Shown piece by piece: positions 55,494 to 64,000 of a DNA stretch of 64,000 bases. The stretch is from Leptospira semungkisensis (lineage in GTDB: Bacteria; Spirochaetota; Leptospiria; Leptospirales; Leptospiraceae): assembly GCF_004770055.1 (NCBI RefSeq), contig NZ_RQEP01000005.1:1426001-1490000 (forward strand), written 5' to 3'. Both the position numbers and the translations under genes were made by a program. The number at the start of each line of letters is the position of its first letter. Positions within the stretch are counted from its first letter, which is position 1. The notes beneath the pieces are model-generated. The model saw only the letters and a list, made by a program, of their open reading frames with translations, searched no databases and was not told the DNA's origin.

Positions 55494-56626
55494 CTGAATT
55501 CTCCTTCTTTTCGTTTCGCTTTTAGGATGAGTGATAAGAAGAAGGGACCACCTAATCCGGCGGCAATAATTCCGATCGGAAGTTCGGAAGGAAATACTAT
55601 GGTTCTTGCAGCCAGATCTGCGCAGGAAACTAAGAGTCCTCCTCCTAAAATAGAGGCAGGCAAAAGTGTTTTATGACTCGGTCCTAATAGCATCCTCAGA
55701 ATATGAGGGACGATCAATCCTGCGAAGGCGATATTTCCGCTGATCGATATACTACTTCCGACTAAAAGACTAGATAAGATAATCGTTATATTACGGATTC
55801 TCTTTATTTTAAATCCGCTATAGAATGCTTCCGCTTCTCCCAAGGCTAATACATCCAAGCCTCTACTTAACCAAGGAAAGGATAAGGCAACGAATGTCAA
55901 GACTACGCTTAATAAAGTAACCTTATGCCATGTTGCTCCTGCTATGCTCCCTAAACTCCAGAAGGTGAGATTTCTCAATTGAGTATCGTCGGCTAGATAG
56001 GATAAGAATCCCAAAAGAGAGATCACAGTCGCATTCACTGCGATCCCGGTAAGCACGAGCACAAGAGAGAATCCTCCTCCTTCTCTTCTGGAAACTAAAT
56101 GAAGGAAGAAGGAAACTAAGAGTGCTCCTCCGAATGCGAATGCTTGTAGAAAATAACTTTCTTTTCCTCTAAGTTCGGGAGGAAGAAAGGAGAATATTTT
56201 TTCGGAGCAAACAATCCATACTGCAGCGGAAAGTGCGGCTCCAGGGCCGACTCCGATAAAGCCTGGCTCTACGAGAGGGTTTCGAAATAATCCTTGGATA
56301 CAAACTCCAGCACAGGCAAGTTCTGCTCCTATCAATAAGGAAAGAAGGAAGCGCGGAAGTCTTAGATCCCAAACCAAAAGAGAGTGTGGGACTTCTAACG
56401 AAGAGAGAGAATCTTCTCCTAAGAAAATCAATTTACAAATCTCAGAGAAGGAAATAGATACAGACCCCAATCGTAAAGAAAGGATCCCAACGCATATGAT
56501 CAGGATCCCCAGTCCTATAAAAACATAGGAAGAAGCGATCCTTTGATTCTTTCTTACAGAAACTTCTCCGACTTGCATGTTAAGAGAAGTTCCTTGCGCT
56601 TTTCTTTCTTTGGTCGAAATGCTCAA
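55490..56626 (-). CDS. hmuU: Haem ABC transporter permease (FecCD family)
   Basis: 378 residues, about ten transmembrane helices. FecCD family: 'SLLIGAELACAGVCIQGLFRNPLVEPGFIGVGPGAALSA', 'GNIAFAGLIVPHILRMLLGPSHKTLLPASILGG'. An N-terminal cytosolic extension of about 27 residues. Overlaps hmuT by 4 bases. Confidence 0.93.
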   Translation of the reverse strand: MSISTKERKAQGTSLNMQVGEVSVRKNQRIASSYVFIGLGILIICVGILSLRLGSVSISFSEICKLIFLGEDSLSSLEVPHSLLVWDLRLPRFLLSLLIGAELACAGVCIQGLFRNPLVEPGFIGVGPGAALSAAVWIVCSEKIFSFLPPELRGKESYFLQAFAFGGALLVSFFLHLVSRREGGGFSLVLVLTGIAVNATVISLLGFLSYLADDTQLRNLTFWSLGSIAGATWHKVTLLSVVLTFVALSFPWLSRGLDVLALGEAEAFYSGFKIKRIRNITIILSSLLVGSSISISGNIAFAGLIVPHILRMLLGPSHKTLLPASILGGGLLVSCADLAARTIVFPSELPIGIIAAGLGGPFFLSLILKAKRKEGEFR

Positions 56627-57483
56627 GGTTTCTTTCCGGAATTAGGAGCATGCAAGCTGTTGTATAATTCTTCCATTCCTTGTCCAAGTCTTGGGCCGAA
56701 ACCTAAAAGAACTAGATCATCGATAGATATCACTCTTGCATTTTTGCCCGCTGGAGTTTCTTTTAAGCCGGGTAGGGCGAGTACTCCGGAGATACCTCCT
56801 AGACCTTCTAATCCTCTGCTTGGTATGAGGATCACATCGGGTTGAGAAGAAATAACTGCTTCCGGACTGATCGGTTTGAATCCTTTAAATCCTGTAACTG
56901 CGTTCACTCCACCGGAGAGTCGGATCATTTCGTCTGCGGGTGTCTCTGTTCCGGAGACTTGCGCTAGATTCGTGCCTCTATGATAAACGAATAAGACTTT
57001 AGGTTTTGATTTTAGACGGGAAACTTTTTCAGTAACTCGATTTGCTTGTTTACGAATTTCTTGTGTAAGCTTTTTTGCTTTTTCCTCAGCTCCTATTTCT
57101 TTTCCTATAGAAAGAATGTTTTGCAGTGTTTGCTCTAGGGAAGGAAGTCCAGGAAAAATAATCACTTGTAAGCCTGCGCTTTTTAACTGATCGATCACTT
57201 CGGGTGGTCCCGCATACTCCAAGCCAAGGACAAGATTTGGTTTTAAAGAAAGGATTCCTTCTGTAGAAAGTGCTCTTTGGTAGCCTATCTTAGGAAGCTT
57301 GGTTGCCTCTGGAGGATAAAGAGAAGAAGTATCATTTCCGACGACTAAATTCCCTTTTCCTAAAGCGAATACGATTTCTGTTACCGTTCCGTTCAATGTG
57401 ACGATTCGAAGTGATTTCTCTTCTCCAAAGATCCCCGAGAAGGAAGCAAGAAGCAAAGAAAGAGCTAGAAAGAAATGTTTCAT
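56623..57483 (-). CDS. hmuT: Periplasmic haem-binding protein
   Basis: 286 residues with a signal peptide ('FFLALSLLLASFSGIFG'). Class III binding protein: 'TVTEIVFALGKGNLVVGNDTSSLYPPEATKLPKIGYQRALSTEGILSLKPNLVLG', which matches HmuT/ShuT. The Tyr in 'GYQRA' sits where haem ligands occur in this family. Carries haem from the outer-membrane receptor to HmuUV. Confidence 0.92.
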   Translation of the reverse strand: MKHFFLALSLLLASFSGIFGEEKSLRIVTLNGTVTEIVFALGKGNLVVGNDTSSLYPPEATKLPKIGYQRALSTEGILSLKPNLVLGLEYAGPPEVIDQLKSAGLQVIIFPGLPSLEQTLQNILSIGKEIGAEEKAKKLTQEIRKQANRVTEKVSRLKSKPKVLFVYHRGTNLAQVSGTETPADEMIRLSGGVNAVTGFKGFKPISPEAVISSQPDVILIPSRGLEGLGGISGVLALPGLKETPAGKNARVISIDDLVLLGFGPRLGQGMEELYNSLHAPNSGKKP

Positions 57484-57528
57484 AAAATTCTCCTGATTTT
57501 ATATTCTACTTTTATAATATTATTTCGA

Positions 57529-59997
57529 TTATCTAGAAAAGGCCCCTGAGGATTCAGTTCCGCTGAATTTTCCGTCGATGCCTACGTAATAGAACCTGGG
57601 TTTTTGCGGATTATAAGTTAGGTCAAAGGTGTCCAATAAATTGTCCACTCCCGCAAAGAACTCGAAGGCACCTAAAATTTTCTGAGAAACCCGAATGTTC
57701 AGGTTTGTATGTGGGTTCACCATTCGAACCCCGTATGTAGGAGCACTCGTGCAATAAGAAAGATTTCTTTCGGTGCAATAGTCTTGGATACCTTGAGGAA
57801 TGGAGCCGAACAATTCTTGGATTAGATGATTTGTATTTGCTTGGAGTAGGCTTGTGATCGCCGAGTAATCGGAAGAAAGCTGAGGATCACACCAAAGTGG
57901 ATTCTTTTGACAATAGTAAGGTTGCTTGCCGAACACTACCGCGAATAAGGAGAAGCTAAAACCGCTGGAAGGATGATCTAATCGAATATTCGCATTCCAT
58001 CTATGATAACCCCTTCCTTCTAAAGGAAGATTTGTTAGTTCATCTTTTGTATCTGTATAAGTGTATCCGCTTCCTAAGGAAACGTTTTGATGTACTCTGA
58101 CAGTAACAGAAGATTCGAATCCTTTGCTGAGAGCCTTTTGGAAATTCGAAGTAGAATAGATGATCAGACCGGAAGCATCTCGATTCGGATTCGTTCTGAA
58201 ACCGATGAGATTATCTACGTTATTATAGAAGAAGTTAAAACTAAACCAGAAGGTCCGATTCGGTTCCCATTCTCCTCCTAGATTATAGCTGCGAGAAAGC
58301 TCCGGTTTGAGATCCGGGTTTCCTGCCACTCTATAACCCACTCCAGGGTTTATAAAATTATAATATAGATCCTGAAAGCTGGGAGCACGATAGCCCAACC
58401 CGTTTGCGGCTCTTATCTTGAACTTATCGGTAACATCCAAGCGAACTGCAAGTTTGGGAAGAGTTTGTCCTCCGTAGATAGAATCGTGGTCGGAGCGAAG
58501 TCCTGGAACAATCTGAATCCTAGGAGCGTTCGAGATCCTCCATTCATCTTGGACATAGAATGCGGTTCTCTGTCTCTCCGCGTAACCATTCTTGGTTTGG
58601 TAGGTATCCGAGATTCCTAAAAGATCATCCACACATACATACGGGAAATTGCGTTTACAATCCGGGGCAATCCTTGCGGAGGAAAGTTGATCGATCAATG
58701 TCTCAGCTCCGTAAGAGATCACGTGTCCTTCGGAGATCTTATGATCTAAACGAGAACGAAATTCGGTAACCGCATTGTCTAACTTTTCTCTTTTGTCCAA
58801 GGCATCCGATTGCCTTTGGTCCAAAGTGTATGTATCGAAGAAGCGAGCATAATTCGCGTTTAAGTTTAAATTCAGATTCTTAGTTAATTCCCAATCAGCA
58901 TTCAAGGCTCCCATAAAATCGTGGGTCTTATTATTACGATCATAAACTGTATTAGGAAGAGAAGCATCGACTGCACTTTGGTTTAAATATCTATAATAAA
59001 ATTGGAATCCTACTTTCAAAGCTTCGCTGATATCAAATGTGGTCTTGTTCGAAACGTTGAGATCTTCGAACGCACTGCCTGAGGTGGATTCTAATGGGGG
59101 AGTATAAGGCAGATGTCTCTTTGCGATCAGCAACTTTGTCGCAAGAGGCATATTTGTAGGAAAGGGAGAATAATTCGGAGAGAGACTTTCTATTCTTCCG
59201 TTCTTAGGGCCCAATGTTGCATCAGGAGTAAGATCATAGCCATCTCCTCTATGCCAACCGGCAGTGAACTGAGTGGACACGATTCCTCTTCGGACTCCAA
59301 CACTTGCATAATTCCTAAACTCCAATCCGGTTCCGTAATAGAGAGGATTGCCTCCTCCTGCAAATGTCCTGAAGTTAGAAGAGTACGGATCCTTCTGATC
59401 TTTAGTGATGATATTGATTACACCTGCAATCGCATCGGAGCCGTATAGCGCAGAGGATGCGCCTTTTACGATCTCTATTCTTTCGATATCTTCTGCTTTG
59501 AAGCGAGTTAGGTCGATGGAACCGCTGAAACGTCCGGTTGTTCTTTGTCCATCCACTAAGATTAGAACGTTTTGGCCGGATAGACCTTGCAATCTTACTG
59601 TCGATCCTCTTTCTCCAGCTTGTGCGGGCCTCACCTCGATCCCGGGAACGTTGCCTAACGTGTTGGACAGATCCCGAGCTCCCATCGCATCGATGTCTTT
59701 ACGAGTGATTACTTCTGTCGTGATCGTAGAATCTTTGAGAAGACCTTTTCTTCTGGTGCCTGTGATTGTGATAATGGAGCCTTTATCATTTGCGCTATTC
59801 CCGTTTCCATTTCCGGTCTCAGAAGTTGTGCCAGATCCGGAGTCGCCCTTTTGTTTTTCCTTCTCCTGCTTTTCGTCTGTAGTCTTTTCAGGAGCTATAT
59901 CTGCCTCCGCAAGCAATGGAGCTCCCGAGAGGCATAGAATAGAGAAGAGAAGAAAGTAAAGAATTCTATAGTAAGAAGAATTCGAAATTCTTCTCAT
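57529..59997 (-). CDS. TonB-dependent haem receptor
   Basis: 822 residues from ATG 59997, whose ATGA overlaps the hmuY stop and which has GGAAG 8 bases upstream. Signal peptide 'YFLLFSILCLSGAPLLAEA'. An acidic/Gly/Ser-rich linker is followed by a plug domain: 'NTLGNVPGIEVRPAQAGERGSTVRLQGLSGQNVLILVDGQRTTG...ALYGSDAIAGVINIIT', then a 22-strand barrel ending in 'PRFYYVGIDGKFSG'. Cargo inferred as haem from HmuY/T/S neighbours. Energised by TonB-ExbBD, not in the window. Confidence 0.92.
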   Translation of the reverse strand: MRRISNSSYYRILYFLLFSILCLSGAPLLAEADIAPEKTTDEKQEKEKQKGDSGSGTTSETGNGNGNSANDKGSIITITGTRRKGLLKDSTITTEVITRKDIDAMGARDLSNTLGNVPGIEVRPAQAGERGSTVRLQGLSGQNVLILVDGQRTTGRFSGSIDLTRFKAEDIERIEIVKGASSALYGSDAIAGVINIITKDQKDPYSSNFRTFAGGGNPLYYGTGLEFRNYASVGVRRGIVSTQFTAGWHRGDGYDLTPDATLGPKNGRIESLSPNYSPFPTNMPLATKLLIAKRHLPYTPPLESTSGSAFEDLNVSNKTTFDISEALKVGFQFYYRYLNQSAVDASLPNTVYDRNNKTHDFMGALNADWELTKNLNLNLNANYARFFDTYTLDQRQSDALDKREKLDNAVTEFRSRLDHKISEGHVISYGAETLIDQLSSARIAPDCKRNFPYVCVDDLLGISDTYQTKNGYAERQRTAFYVQDEWRISNAPRIQIVPGLRSDHDSIYGGQTLPKLAVRLDVTDKFKIRAANGLGYRAPSFQDLYYNFINPGVGYRVAGNPDLKPELSRSYNLGGEWEPNRTFWFSFNFFYNNVDNLIGFRTNPNRDASGLIIYSTSNFQKALSKGFESSVTVRVHQNVSLGSGYTYTDTKDELTNLPLEGRGYHRWNANIRLDHPSSGFSFSLFAVVFGKQPYYCQKNPLWCDPQLSSDYSAITSLLQANTNHLIQELFGSIPQGIQDYCTERNLSYCTSAPTYGVRMVNPHTNLNIRVSQKILGAFEFFAGVDNLLDTFDLTYNPQKPRFYYVGIDGKFSGTESSGAFSR

Positions 59998-60632
59998 GGA
60001 ATTATCTTCCATTGGAACTGTGGATAACCGCTTGTTCCTCCTACACTCGCATAGTATCCGGTCATCTTTACTGCAAAGTAAGTAGAACCATCCGAGGCTC
60101 TTACCAAATAATAACGAGTCTTGGGAGTTAAGATATGAGTGACGGAATCATAATCATACCAATCCCAGAAACTAGGACTTGCATTCTCGTCCGCATTTCC
60201 GAATCCTCCGCCTCCTGTTTGTGTCATCTCCTTATCCACTTCTAAAGTGCAGCTAGAAGAATTTACATCATCCAAAGAAGCATTACTCGCATTGAAGCAA
60301 GCTCCTCCTGATCCGGCTCCGCTTGTTCCACTATTCGTACCCAGAACGAAGCGTTTGAATTTCATGTCCCAAGAGCCTGACTTGCTGACTATAACTCCAC
60401 CTGATTTTAGATCCACATAGACCCAGCAGGATTCAGAGCTGGCGTTTATCTCGCTGGACTTTGTAGAAGAACCGGTCGTAGTCGCTTCTCCTGTAAAATT
60501 AAGGCAAGGATCTACGGGATCGGAAGAAGCTGCGAGAAGAGCTAACGCGTCGTCGCCTCCGTTGTCAGGTCCTCCGCAAAATGTAAGGGAAATTCCCAAA
60601 AGAATTATAATAAAAGAATATATTGATTTCAT
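59994..60632 (-). CDS. hmuY: HmuY-family haem-binding lipoprotein
   Basis: 212 residues. Lipobox 'ISLTF-C19'. The mature part matches HmuY: 'CWVYVDLKSGGVIVSKSGSWDMKFKRFVLGTNSGTSGAGSGGACF' then 'FWDWYDYDSVTHILTPKTRYYLVRASDGSTYFAVKMTGYY'-type ending. HmuY from Porphyromonas captures haem from host haem proteins and hands it to HmuR. It probably stands on the cell surface next to the TonB receptor. Spaced 92 bases from the gene before. Confidence 0.9.
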   Translation of the reverse strand: MKSIYSFIIILLGISLTFCGGPDNGGDDALALLAASSDPVDPCLNFTGEATTTGSSTKSSEINASSESCWVYVDLKSGGVIVSKSGSWDMKFKRFVLGTNSGTSGAGSGGACFNASNASLDDVNSSSCTLEVDKEMTQTGGGGFGNADENASPSFWDWYDYDSVTHILTPKTRYYLVRASDGSTYFAVKMTGYYASVGGTSGYPQFQWKIIP

Positions 60633-60724
60633 GATGTTATAGTTTCCTATTCGAATTCAGAGATCAGTGTCTTCCCTAACGCCTCCAAAAAGAGACGAGA
60701 GAGAAGACATTGGTGATCGTTTTC

Positions 60725-61999
60725 TTAAGGAAGAACGCTATCGCTGGATACGGTAACAGTTCCCGGAGTGGTTCCTGTCGTATTAGAGATCGTAGCGTAG
60801 CTTGTTCCTGTGCCTGGTATGGAAGTATCAACCCAATCTGATTTGTTCAGGATGGAATTGCTCGCGGTCAGACTGGATTTATTTCCGCAATCTGCTCCGC
60901 TTGTACCGGTTGCCCATACTGTCACTCTAGGCGGTGACGTTTGAGTCAGGTCATAGCAAATATCTGCGCTGCTAGTTTTGAAGCTTGGAACGCTAGAGGT
61001 ATTTACTTCTTCCGTGCTGAAGTCCACGTAGCTCATGGGTGGAGGAGGAGGTCCGCCGCTATATAAGGTAAATTTAAACTGTCCTGTTCCGGCGGCAGTC
61101 ATGCAGCTTGCGTCGGACCAGCCCTTGGTCATACAGAATGCGACGTGGTTTCCGCTCAGTTGGATTCCATTGAATCTATAATGCTTTCCTGTTCCTGCGT
61201 CAGGCTCACAAAGAGCTTGTGGAGTGGTGACAGAAGATAGGGAAGTGTTGCACTCGGTTGTATCAGTTGCAGTCACGCTAGATACCACGATTTTCTTTGC
61301 GGTCAAAAGAGAAGTGTTGCTGAATCTGAAATAAGCTCCGGTTCCAGACGCAAGAGAAACTGTTTCACTGGTCCAGTTAGAGATCACCTTAGTCGCATTA
61401 GCTTCTTTGAGTGTATTCTTCACTTTGCAGTTCGCGTTGTTCTTGCCGGTGACCCAGATGATCGCTCTAGGAGTCTTGCCGGATCTACGAACAATATCTA
61501 CGCAAAGCTCAGAGGGACCTGGATTTCCGAAGGTAGCATCTGCAAATACAGTGCTTGAATCGCCCGCTTGGTAGTTTCCATCCGCTCCGAACTTGGTCCA
61601 AGTATTGGAGTTCGTATCACCGGTGTTCCTACCATGAACAAGGGCAAGGTTTCCGGAACCTGAAGCAGTGCTCGTACTTGCTGGGGCGGCGCTTGGACCT
61701 TTGAATAAATAGAAGTATCCGTTAAAGCCAAGAGCCTCTAAACCTTCTACTCGGAAGTGAACAGAATCTGTTCCGGAAGCGGGAGTACAGAGGGTCGCAT
61801 AGGTTCCAGTAGTGTAGGAACTTTCTAGATCAGTTTCGCAACTGACACTGGCCGGAGGCCAACTAGTGGACGAGCCTAGGCCCGCTAACGCAAGGGCGGA
61901 AAGCGAATTATCACTTCCCTTAGAAGCCAATCCGTCGCAATTCGCAAAGCTAAGAGCGAATAAGGCGGAAAGACAGATTCCCAATATAGATCTTTTCAT
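60725..61999 (-). CDS. Two-module lipoprotein heading the haem operon
   Basis: 424 residues. Lipobox LSFAN-C21. Two related modules of about 190 residues each, with Cys pairs at comparable places: 'CETDLESSYTTGTYATLCTP' versus 'CNTSLSSVTTPQALCEP', and 'ELCVDIVRRSGKTPRAIIWVTG' versus 'DICYDLTQTSPPRVTVWATG'. Proline stretch 'GGPPPPPM' in module 2. No family recognised. Position suggests a role in haem capture. Confidence 0.78.
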   Translation of the reverse strand: MKRSILGICLSALFALSFANCDGLASKGSDNSLSALALAGLGSSTSWPPASVSCETDLESSYTTGTYATLCTPASGTDSVHFRVEGLEALGFNGYFYLFKGPSAAPASTSTASGSGNLALVHGRNTGDTNSNTWTKFGADGNYQAGDSSTVFADATFGNPGPSELCVDIVRRSGKTPRAIIWVTGKNNANCKVKNTLKEANATKVISNWTSETVSLASGTGAYFRFSNTSLLTAKKIVVSSVTATDTTECNTSLSSVTTPQALCEPDAGTGKHYRFNGIQLSGNHVAFCMTKGWSDASCMTAAGTGQFKFTLYSGGPPPPPMSYVDFSTEEVNTSSVPSFKTSSADICYDLTQTSPPRVTVWATGTSGADCGNKSSLTASNSILNKSDWVDTSIPGTGTSYATISNTTGTTPGTVTVSSDSVLP

Positions 62000-62011
62000 G
62001 TTTTCTCCTGA

Positions 62012-62027
62012 TGAGACTCAGTTCTCA
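62012..62027 (-). promoter_or_regulatory. Fur-like box 1
   Basis: TGAGACTCAGTTCTCA: arms TGAGA/TCTCA, 13 bases before the start of the two-module lipoprotein gene, next to its ribosome site. Confidence 0.5.
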
Positions 62028-62072
62028 TTAGCTTTTTCGAGGAGTCATGTTTCTGTGTTTGCTTTTTTAAAA

Positions 62073-62087
62073 TGAGTCTAGGACTCA
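62073..62087 (-). promoter_or_regulatory. Fur-like box 2
   Basis: TGAGTCTAGGACTCA: perfect palindrome (TGAGTC-TAG-GACTCA). Resembles the 7-1-7 Fur core. Confidence 0.55.
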
Positions 62088-62121
62088 AAATCGATAAGAA
62101 GGTTCTTTTGTCAAACAAAAA

Positions 62122-62136
62122 TGAGATTAATTCTCA
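62122..62136 (-). promoter_or_regulatory. Fur-like box 3
   Basis: TGAGATTAATTCTCA: arms TGAGA/TCTCA. It matches the 7-1-7 Fur core TGATAATNATTATCA at 11 of 14 defined positions. Confidence 0.6.
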
Positions 62137-62330
62137 GAATGTTGAATTGATTTAGTTCAGGTTTAGTCGAGCAATTGTTATCCGAAAGATTCTCTCCCCT
62201 TTCTATTTCGAGAAGGAGCCACTTCTTTTTGGGAAAAGTAATTGCGAGTCCCCTTCTCCTGGGATAAAACTATCGGGCCGAAAACTCTTTCATTTGGAAG
62301 AGGATGACTTCGCAAAAAGGAGGGTATGAT

Positions 62331-62750
62331 ATGAAGAAAAAATGGGTGGTGGTTGCGAACCGGAGTGAGGCAAAAATTTTTGAATACCAAGGGCCGACGA
62401 ACGGATTGAAGTTGGTGCAATCCATGGAGAATCCAGAAGGAAGACTTAGAAATTCCGAACTGGTAACCGGGGCTGGACAGGCTTCTAGATCCGATTTTGA
62501 TTTTTTTCACGAACCTAAGAAGAGAGTGGCGGCGGCCTTTGCCGGTAAACTTTGTGATTTCGTAAATCTTGAAAGAAAGAAGGATTCTTTTTCCAATTTC
62601 ATACTGATCTCCGAGCCAGGCTTTATGGGAATGATCCTAGGCAAACTGGACGATAAATCTCGAGAAAAGATCTATCATAAAATGCCAAAGGACATTGTTC
62701 ATGAGAGAGAAGCTAGTTTGATGAATCATCTCAAAACTGTTTTGATGTGA
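62331..62750 (+). CDS. Host attachment protein family (PF10116-like)
   Basis: 139 residues from ATG 62331, chosen because AGGAGG lies 6 bases upstream; an ATG at 62304 lacks a site. 'WVVVANRSEAKIFEYQGPTNGLKLVQSMENPEGRLRNSEL' and 'AAFAGKLCDFVNLERKKDSFSNFILISEPGFMGMILGKLDD' match the family, first noted in Agrobacterium attachment mutants; the true biochemical role (perhaps RNase or translation-related) is unresolved. Confidence 0.85.
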   Translation: MKKKWVVVANRSEAKIFEYQGPTNGLKLVQSMENPEGRLRNSELVTGAGQASRSDFDFFHEPKKRVAAAFAGKLCDFVNLERKKDSFSNFILISEPGFMGMILGKLDDKSREKIYHKMPKDIVHEREASLMNHLKTVLM

Positions 62751-62778
62751 TCCGTTAGTATCCGAAACTTTCGAAAAA

Positions 62779-62820
62779 GAAAGGGGTCTTCGATTTTATC
62801 GTCGGCCCCTTTTCATTTTT
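62779..62820 (+). terminator. Terminator after host-attachment gene
   Basis: GAAAGGGG (62779-62786) with CCCCTTTTC (62806-62814), an inner CGA/TCG hairpin, then ATTTTT. Confidence 0.75.
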
Positions 62821-62909
62821 AAGAGGATCCTATTTCGTAATCTTGTCTGGTATTCACTTGACGAGAGCAGATAATGCTCGATCCTACCTCAGAAAAAACC
62901 GGAGGGGAA

Positions 62910-64000
62910 ATGGCTGCCAGCAAAGATAAATACGTACTTTCTATCGATAGTGGAGGAAGCGGGATCCGTGCGATCTTATTCGATAAGAAAGGCAAAATAG
63001 TTTCGCGACAGTACGAAAAAACTCCGCCTATCATAGTCGAGCCGGGTGCCTTGGAGCACGATGCCGATAAACTTTGGCAGGCTCTTCTTTCCATTTTGAA
63101 GAAGACATTTCGAAATAGAAAATTCCAACCTTCTAATATAGATTCCATCGGTATTTGTAACCAAAGAGGTTCTTTCCTTCTATGGGAGAAGGAAACAGGC
63201 AAGCCTCTGACCAAGCTAATCAGTTGGGCGGATGTAAGAGCAGGCAAGACCTCCGACCAAATGAATTCTAATACGATATGGAAGTTGATCCAATTCGTTT
63301 CCCGTATACTCGGAGGGATCACCGGTCATCCGATGTTGATCGCGACGTATTTACTTAAGTTTACTACGGACCATGCTTCCGTTCGTTTGAAATGGGTATT
63401 CGATCATCATCCTGAATTGCGCAAAAGATCTAAGAAGGGGGAAATATTATTCGGAACCTTGGACACTTGGTTCGTATACAAACTCACAAAAGGGAAGGAA
63501 CATTTAAGTGATCCTTCGAATGCGACTGTTACCGGGATGTTCAATCCGTTCCAGTTGCAATGGAATGCACCTCTTTGCGGCATATTCGGGATCCCGACTA
63601 AGATCTTTCCGAATGTAAAGGATACTGCGGCCGATTTCGGATCTACGGATCCTTCTCTCTTTGGTGGAGTTGCAATTCCTATCCGAGCAGTAGTTGGGGA
63701 TCAGATGGCTGCGTTATTCGGTCATGCATGCTTTGAAAAGGGAGGAGTTAAGATCTCTCAAGGTTCGGGAGCATTTGTGGACATGAATATGGGCGACAAA
63801 CCTAAGATCTCTAAGAGAGGGCTGTTTCCTCTTGTTGCATGGAGATTGAACGGAAAACCAACATACATGTTAGAAGGGTTTACTGGTACAGTGGGAACTC
63901 TGATCGATTGGTTGGGAAAGGGAATCGGCCTCTCCGACACTCCTAAGGTATTGAATGAATTGGCCTCCCAGACACAAGATACGGGAGGTGTGATCTTTGT
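62910..64000 (+). CDS. FGGY carbohydrate kinase, glycerol kinase-like (cut by the right edge)
   Basis: At least 363 residues, incomplete at the 3' end. GGAGG lies 4 bases before ATG 62910; ATG 62874 is in frame and also possible. ATP-binding start: '[24 protein letters not shown]'. '[32 protein letters not shown]' matches the FGGY substrate region; '[42 protein letters not shown]' is the hinge and second domain. Substrate glycerol or a related polyol; the insert '[30 protein letters not shown]' differs from GlpK, so a relative is possible. Confidence 0.87.
   Translation, partial: MAASKDKYVLSIDSGGSGIRAILFDKKGKIVSRQYEKTPPIIVEPGALEHDADKLWQALLSILKKTFRNRKFQPSNIDSIGICNQRGSFLLWEKETGKPLTKLISWADVRAGKTSDQMNSNTIWKLIQFVSRILGGITGHPMLIATYLLKFTTDHASVRLKWVFDHHPELRKRSKKGEILFGTLDTWFVYKLTKGKEHLSDPSNATVTGMFNPFQLQWNAPLCGIFGIPTKIFPNVKDTAADFGSTDPSLFGGVAIPIRAVVGDQMAALFGHACFEKGGVKISQGSGAFVDMNMGDKPKISKRGLFPLVAWRLNGKPTYMLEGFTGTVGTLIDWLGKGIGLSDTPKVLNELASQTQDTGGVIF

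Larger units (their letters stand above)
62000..62330. other. 331-bp regulatory gap before the haem operon and host-attachment gene
   Basis: Divergent control region holding the three Fur-like boxes towards the haem operon. AGGAGGG at 62319-62325 precedes the plus-strand start at 62331. No ORF is credible here. Confidence 0.65.

Noticed and set aside
53557..60632. The ABC transporter cluster as cobalamin (BtuFCD) uptake
   Set aside because: HmuY, HmuS and the HmuT-type motif GYQRALS point to haem; no cobalamin riboswitch is seen upstream.
1..64000. Insertion sequences, CRISPR arrays, tRNA or rRNA genes
   Set aside because: None could be recognised by reading; no transposase, repeat-spacer series or cloverleaf was found, though a tRNA scan was not possible here.

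Overview
This window is a stretch of a spirochaete chromosome, almost certainly genus Leptospira. The evidence is a LruC-type calcium-motif lipoprotein, a DUF1554 lipoprotein, many spirochaete-style lipoproteins with loose lipoboxes (FGSC, FANC, LLDC), numerous hybrid and HisKA_2 sensor kinases, GAF-GAF-SpoIIE phosphatases, and an anthranilate synthase gene pair arranged trpE-trpG. The species cannot be fixed from sequence alone. No rRNA, tRNA, CRISPR array, insertion sequence or prophage was seen; coding density is high and most genes sit in short same-strand runs.

Layout. 1-2.9 kb: FecR/Fn3-like envelope genes and a DUF1554 lipoprotein. 2.9-7.7 kb (minus): a NarL-type two-component pair, LruC lipoprotein, and a GHKL-HDOD fusion. 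8-11 kb: aldehyde dehydrogenase, two small proteins, thiol peroxidase. 11.2-15.4 kb (plus): ilvB behind a clear transcription attenuator, then trpE-trpG behind a possible leader. 15.4-33 kb: sensor kinases, redox and housekeeping enzymes, a MarR/DoxX pair with a shared palindromic operator, DUF2804/NagX-like membrane genes, thiolase, alpha/beta hydrolase. 33.4-39.6 kb (plus): efflux operon tolC-RND-tetR-tetR with strong palindromes and no adaptor gene. 39.6-41.1 kb (minus): a 2-isopropylmalate synthase-like gene behind a leucine leader-peptide attenuator. 41-53.5 kb: TPR protein, lipoproteins, serine acetyltransferase, a TetR/alcohol dehydrogenase pair with two perfect 18-bp palindromes, DsbA-like protein, DUF2817 peptidase, PP2C phosphatase, metallophosphoesterase, MORN lipoprotein, DoxX. 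53.5-62.1 kb (minus): a seven-gene haem uptake operon (lipoprotein, HmuY, TonB receptor, HmuT, HmuU, HmuV, HmuS) preceded by three Fur-like TGAG/CTCA palindromes. 62.3-64 kb: host-attachment-family protein and a truncated FGGY/glycerol kinase.

Most noteworthy: two independent, textbook-like ribosome-mediated attenuators in a spirochaete. The ilvB leader encodes a 31-residue peptide rich in Val/Leu codons, and a 63-nt leuA leader encodes a peptide ending [11 protein letters not shown]. Both have a terminator hairpin and a perfectly complementary antiterminator segment. A possible third leader with tandem Trp codons precedes trpE. Together they suggest that branched-chain, and perhaps tryptophan, synthesis in this organism is controlled by translation of leader peptides. 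This fits the apparent lack of a C-terminal leucine feedback domain in the LeuA protein.
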